DNA of 53,316 nt from Microcaldota archaeon (lineage in GTDB: Archaea; Micrarchaeota; Micrarchaeia; Micrarchaeales; Micrarchaeaceae): NCBI GenBank assembly GCA_021792395.1, contig JAJYUR010000004.1, positions 1-53,316 on the forward strand, written 5' to 3'. The notes under the pieces are model-generated. The model had not been told where the DNA came from, did no database searches, and saw only the letters and a program-made list of their open reading frames with translations. Shown piece by piece: positions 51,345 to 53,316 of the stretch. Position 1 is the first letter of the stretch, and each line of letters opens with the position of its first letter. Made by a program: the position numbers and the translations under genes.

Positions 51345-53141
51345 TCAGGGCTTTCGCCCTGAAATCATTTCCAATGCTTCGCCGAACTTGCTCATAGGAA
51401 ATACCTTCACATATGGGCTCCCGTATCCTGAATATCTATCAATATAAGAATTGTTGACAAATACCAATACCTTAAAATACTCGGCAGCTCTTTTATCGAG
51501 CATGATTTTTGTGGACATTGCAGATTTCCGTCCTGTTTCATATTCAACGGCTATCTTTTTACCATCCATTTCGATGATTATGTCCGGGCCTGTGCTGTCA
51601 TCTATGATCATGGACGCTATTCCGTTGCGCATGAATTCCTCCTTCATTATTGCGACATTTACCTGATGCTCGATGCTTATCGAGTTGTTGTGCGCCATTA
51701 TCCATAGTTCTTTGACACCGTTGCGGTCCGCTATATATCTTTCAATGGCGTTATTTTGGGAATCAATGAGGTTTGACGCATCAATCCCTTTTGGAAGAAC
51801 CTTTTTTAGATCCGCAAGCCTTATCGGCATTTTAGCCCTTTTGATTAATGCGCTAATCTGATCAATGTTATTCCGCCTTTCTGCCAATTTGAATTCGCTT
51901 GCAGACTTTCCGACGCAGACATATGTATTTTTCATGGTCCTGCTAGTTAATATGAATTCATTTATGCCTAGAGAATCTATCATTGACTTGATCGCACTGG
52001 ATTTTTCAGGGTTGCTCCCAGATAGTATATTCGCGACATAATTTATCTCAGTAGGCTCCCTCGAGTACATAGTTATGAACGTCGCCGCATTGGCTATCAC
52101 CTGCTTTGGAAGATTGGCGGCCATGTGCGTGGCTATTACCACACCAATTCCATATTTTCTTCCCTCTTCGAATATCTTGCGAATCAGCGACGACTCGCCG
52201 CCATATCCATCCAGGACAAACTGCGCTTCGTCGATTATTATGTATAAGCCTATACCCCTTTCTTTCTCCCTTTTATGCATGGCGCGATATATGCGCTTGA
52301 GAAGCTCATTGATATATATGGTCTGCGCGTCTCTGTTCACCAGGCTGGAAAGTGAAAACGAGTTTACGCCATTGAGGATACTTTCGAAGCTTATACTGCC
52401 CCCATATGACGCGAATTCCGCCAAAGGCCTCAGCCTTGAATACAGATGCTTCAACGCGTTGCGTTCCGATGATGATTTTGAATTGTTTATGAATATCATC
52501 AGCTCATTCAAAAGATCCTTCATATTTGGGTATGTGTTGCTGCTGGAGTTTTTTGAGTCTATCCCTTTATTGCGGTATGTATATCTTATGCAGCTGTGAA
52601 GCAGCCTTGACTGAACTATGCCTAAACGGTAAACTTGTGAGAACATGTTGGTCAGTTCTGATATCCGCTCTTCTATATTGTCACCGCCAAGCTCGAATAT
52701 GTTGAGCCAATGATAAAAAGCATCGAACGTCTTCCCGCCGAATGAACTGATTATGCTACCGTGTTCGTTATGTGCGTCGAAGACCAGGACAGGCATGCCC
52801 ACTTCATGCATTCCGGAAATCAGGGATTTTATAAGCGTGCTTTTGCCGTTGCCCGACATGCCTACGATTATCACGTGGGGATTCGGTTCGTCAGAAGGGC
52901 ATATCCTGATATGCCGCTTTGCCTTTTCCCATTTATATCCATGGATAGATTGCACTGAATGCATGTTGTACTGATACCTTATGCTAATCGCATCGGTAAG
53001 TACATATTTTGAGTTTCCTAATTCGAAAATCAGCCTTTTTTCTTTGTTTTCACCATCCTGTTTTGTGTGCGTATGCATGTACGCGCATGTCCTTTTGAAA
53101 TAATCGTAAATCTGGTTAAAAATATTTGATATATTAAACAT
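51345..53141 (-). CDS. HerA-like DUF87 ATPase with a nuclease-like C-terminus
   Basis: The 598-residue protein has a HerA/VirB4-type ATPase core: Walker A GMSGNGKST (94-102), FDAHNEHGS, Walker B LYIIIDEAQF (Asp304, Glu305), and IATHMAANLPKQV as sensor-like region. Such hexameric ATPases pump DNA or move it during repair. The last 120 residues contain TGPDIIIEMDGKKIAVEYE (Asp520, Glu533 or Glu535) and a Lys at 539, like a PD-(D/E)xK restriction fold. An ATPase fused to a nuclease suggests end processing or defence; this is inference. The start follows GGTG by 5 bases. It is adjacent to tRNA-Ser. Confidence 0.85.
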   Translation of the reverse strand: MFNISNIFNQIYDYFKRTCAYMHTHTKQDGENKEKRLIFELGNSKYVLTDAISIRYQYNMHSVQSIHGYKWEKAKRHIRICPSDEPNPHVIIVGMSGNGKSTLIKSLISGMHEVGMPVLVFDAHNEHGSIISSFGGKTFDAFYHWLNIFELGGDNIEERISELTNMFSQVYRLGIVQSRLLHSCIRYTYRNKGIDSKNSSSNTYPNMKDLLNELMIFINNSKSSSERNALKHLYSRLRPLAEFASYGGSISFESILNGVNSFSLSSLVNRDAQTIYINELLKRIYRAMHKREKERGIGLYIIIDEAQFVLDGYGGESSLIRKIFEEGRKYGIGVVIATHMAANLPKQVIANAATFITMYSREPTEINYVANILSGSNPEKSSAIKSMIDSLGINEFILTSRTMKNTYVCVGKSASEFKLAERRNNIDQISALIKRAKMPIRLADLKKVLPKGIDASNLIDSQNNAIERYIADRNGVKELWIMAHNNSISIEHQVNVAIMKEEFMRNGIASMIIDDSTGPDIIIEMDGKKIAVEYETGRKSAMSTKIMLDKRAAEYFKVLVFVNNSYIDRYSGYGSPYVKVFPMSKFGEALEMISGRKP

Positions 53142-53186
53142 CTAGACACCTTTTATAAATTATTGTGCAATATAGTAGAATGCCAT

Positions 53187-53312
53187 GCCAGGGTGGCAGA
53201 AACCGGTATTGCGCCGGTCTTGAGATTTTAAGTCATCAAGAGCTGATCAGTGATGCATAACAAGGCAACCGGTGCCCGTAAGGGCTTTAGGGTTCAAATC
53301 CCTACCCTGGCG
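53187..53312 (+). tRNA. tRNA-Ser (anticodon UGA) with a 37/38 intron
   Basis: The acceptor GCCAGGG (53187-53193) pairs with CCCTGGC (53305-53311), with G73 at 53312 and no encoded CCA. The anticodon stem CCGGT/ACCGG and loop CTTGAGA give anticodon TGA (53221-53223) after removing 42 bases. A long variable arm with GCCC/GGGC and the discriminator G are typical of archaeal tRNA-Ser. The T arm is TAGGG/TTCAAAT/CCCTA. It lies at the window edge, 45 bases beyond the start of the HerA-like gene on the opposite strand. Confidence 0.93.
53225..53266 (+). other. 42-base BHB intron in tRNA-Ser (37/38)
   Basis: CTTG (53219-53222) pairs perfectly with CAAG (53261-53264). The bulges AGA (53223-53225) and GCA (53265-53267) are cut after their second base, excising the 42-base intron at the canonical site. 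An inner CATC/GATG helix (53234-53237 with 53252-53255) supports the fold. Confidence 0.85.
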
Positions 53313-53316
53313 AATT

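Noticed and set aside
1-53316. CRISPR array or replication origin
   Set aside because: No regularly spaced direct repeats and no orc1/cdc6 gene or origin-box cluster were seen.

Overview
This 53.3 kb window reads as an archaeal chromosome, most likely a small-genome DPANN lineage near the Micrarchaeota (ARMAN-type). That placement is inferred from gene content and style, not from a marker tree. The archaeal signs are TATA-box promoters, SecY/Sec61-alpha and SRP54 of archaeal type, ribosomal protein eL41, a geranylgeranyl reductase for isoprenoid lipids, a TBP-like protein, and three tRNA genes that all carry bulge-helix-bulge (BHB) introns. Genes are tightly packed. No gene-free stretch exceeds about 300 bases; the longest, 44791-45023, holds a transposon-end remnant. 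Many start codons sit 5 bases after a GGTG or GGTA Shine-Dalgarno core, and this regularity helps choose starts.

Layout. 89-2714: endonuclease III, a diphthine-ammonia ligase-type ATPase and an aminotransferase, then intron-containing tRNA-Val. 2824-14100: membrane and surface proteins, an MFS transporter with an apparent AUA start, an F420/NADP-type oxidoreductase, a hotdog thioesterase, a membrane-anchored winged-helix protein, exonuclease III, a phosphodiesterase, an ArsB/NhaD-like anion transporter and a 37-residue eL41 gene. 14210-18912: SecY with a V4R-domain partner, a 59-residue ORF, and a DUF929 thioredoxin-like protein coupled to a Cys-Gly-Cys membrane protein. 19016-25089: TatD overlapping a tRNA-Arg with a T-loop intron, a flavin reductase, a DRG GTPase, a lysine-rich mini-protein, SRP54 and a glycosyltransferase. 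25094-27218: a single-repeat (half) TBP homologue, a geranylgeranyl reductase and an unknown coiled-coil protein.

27264-34071 is a complex I membrane-arm operon, nuoH-I-J-K-L-M-N, with no nuoA-G in the window. 34150-37485 holds unknown genes, a secreted protein with its winged-helix neighbour, and an internally deleted IS200/IS605 TnpB element. 37495-42278 is a compact operon: ECF S component, EcfT, a tandem EcfA ATPase fused to a phosphoribosyltransferase (PRT), a second PRT, and acylphosphatase. It looks like a nucleobase uptake system physically coupled to salvage. 42378-47008 holds a DUF4382 surface protein, small membrane proteins, two Yip1-like proteins and a CDP-alcohol phosphatidyltransferase with an insertion. 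47049-51273 is carAB. 51345-53141 is a HerA-like ATPase with a nuclease-like tail, and the window ends with intron-containing tRNA-Ser.

The most notable signals are the ABC ATPase-PRT fusion, the half-TBP, four genes that seem to start at AUA or ACG, and tRNA introns at three different positions (29/30, 59/60 and 37/38), each with a perfect 4-bp BHB helix.
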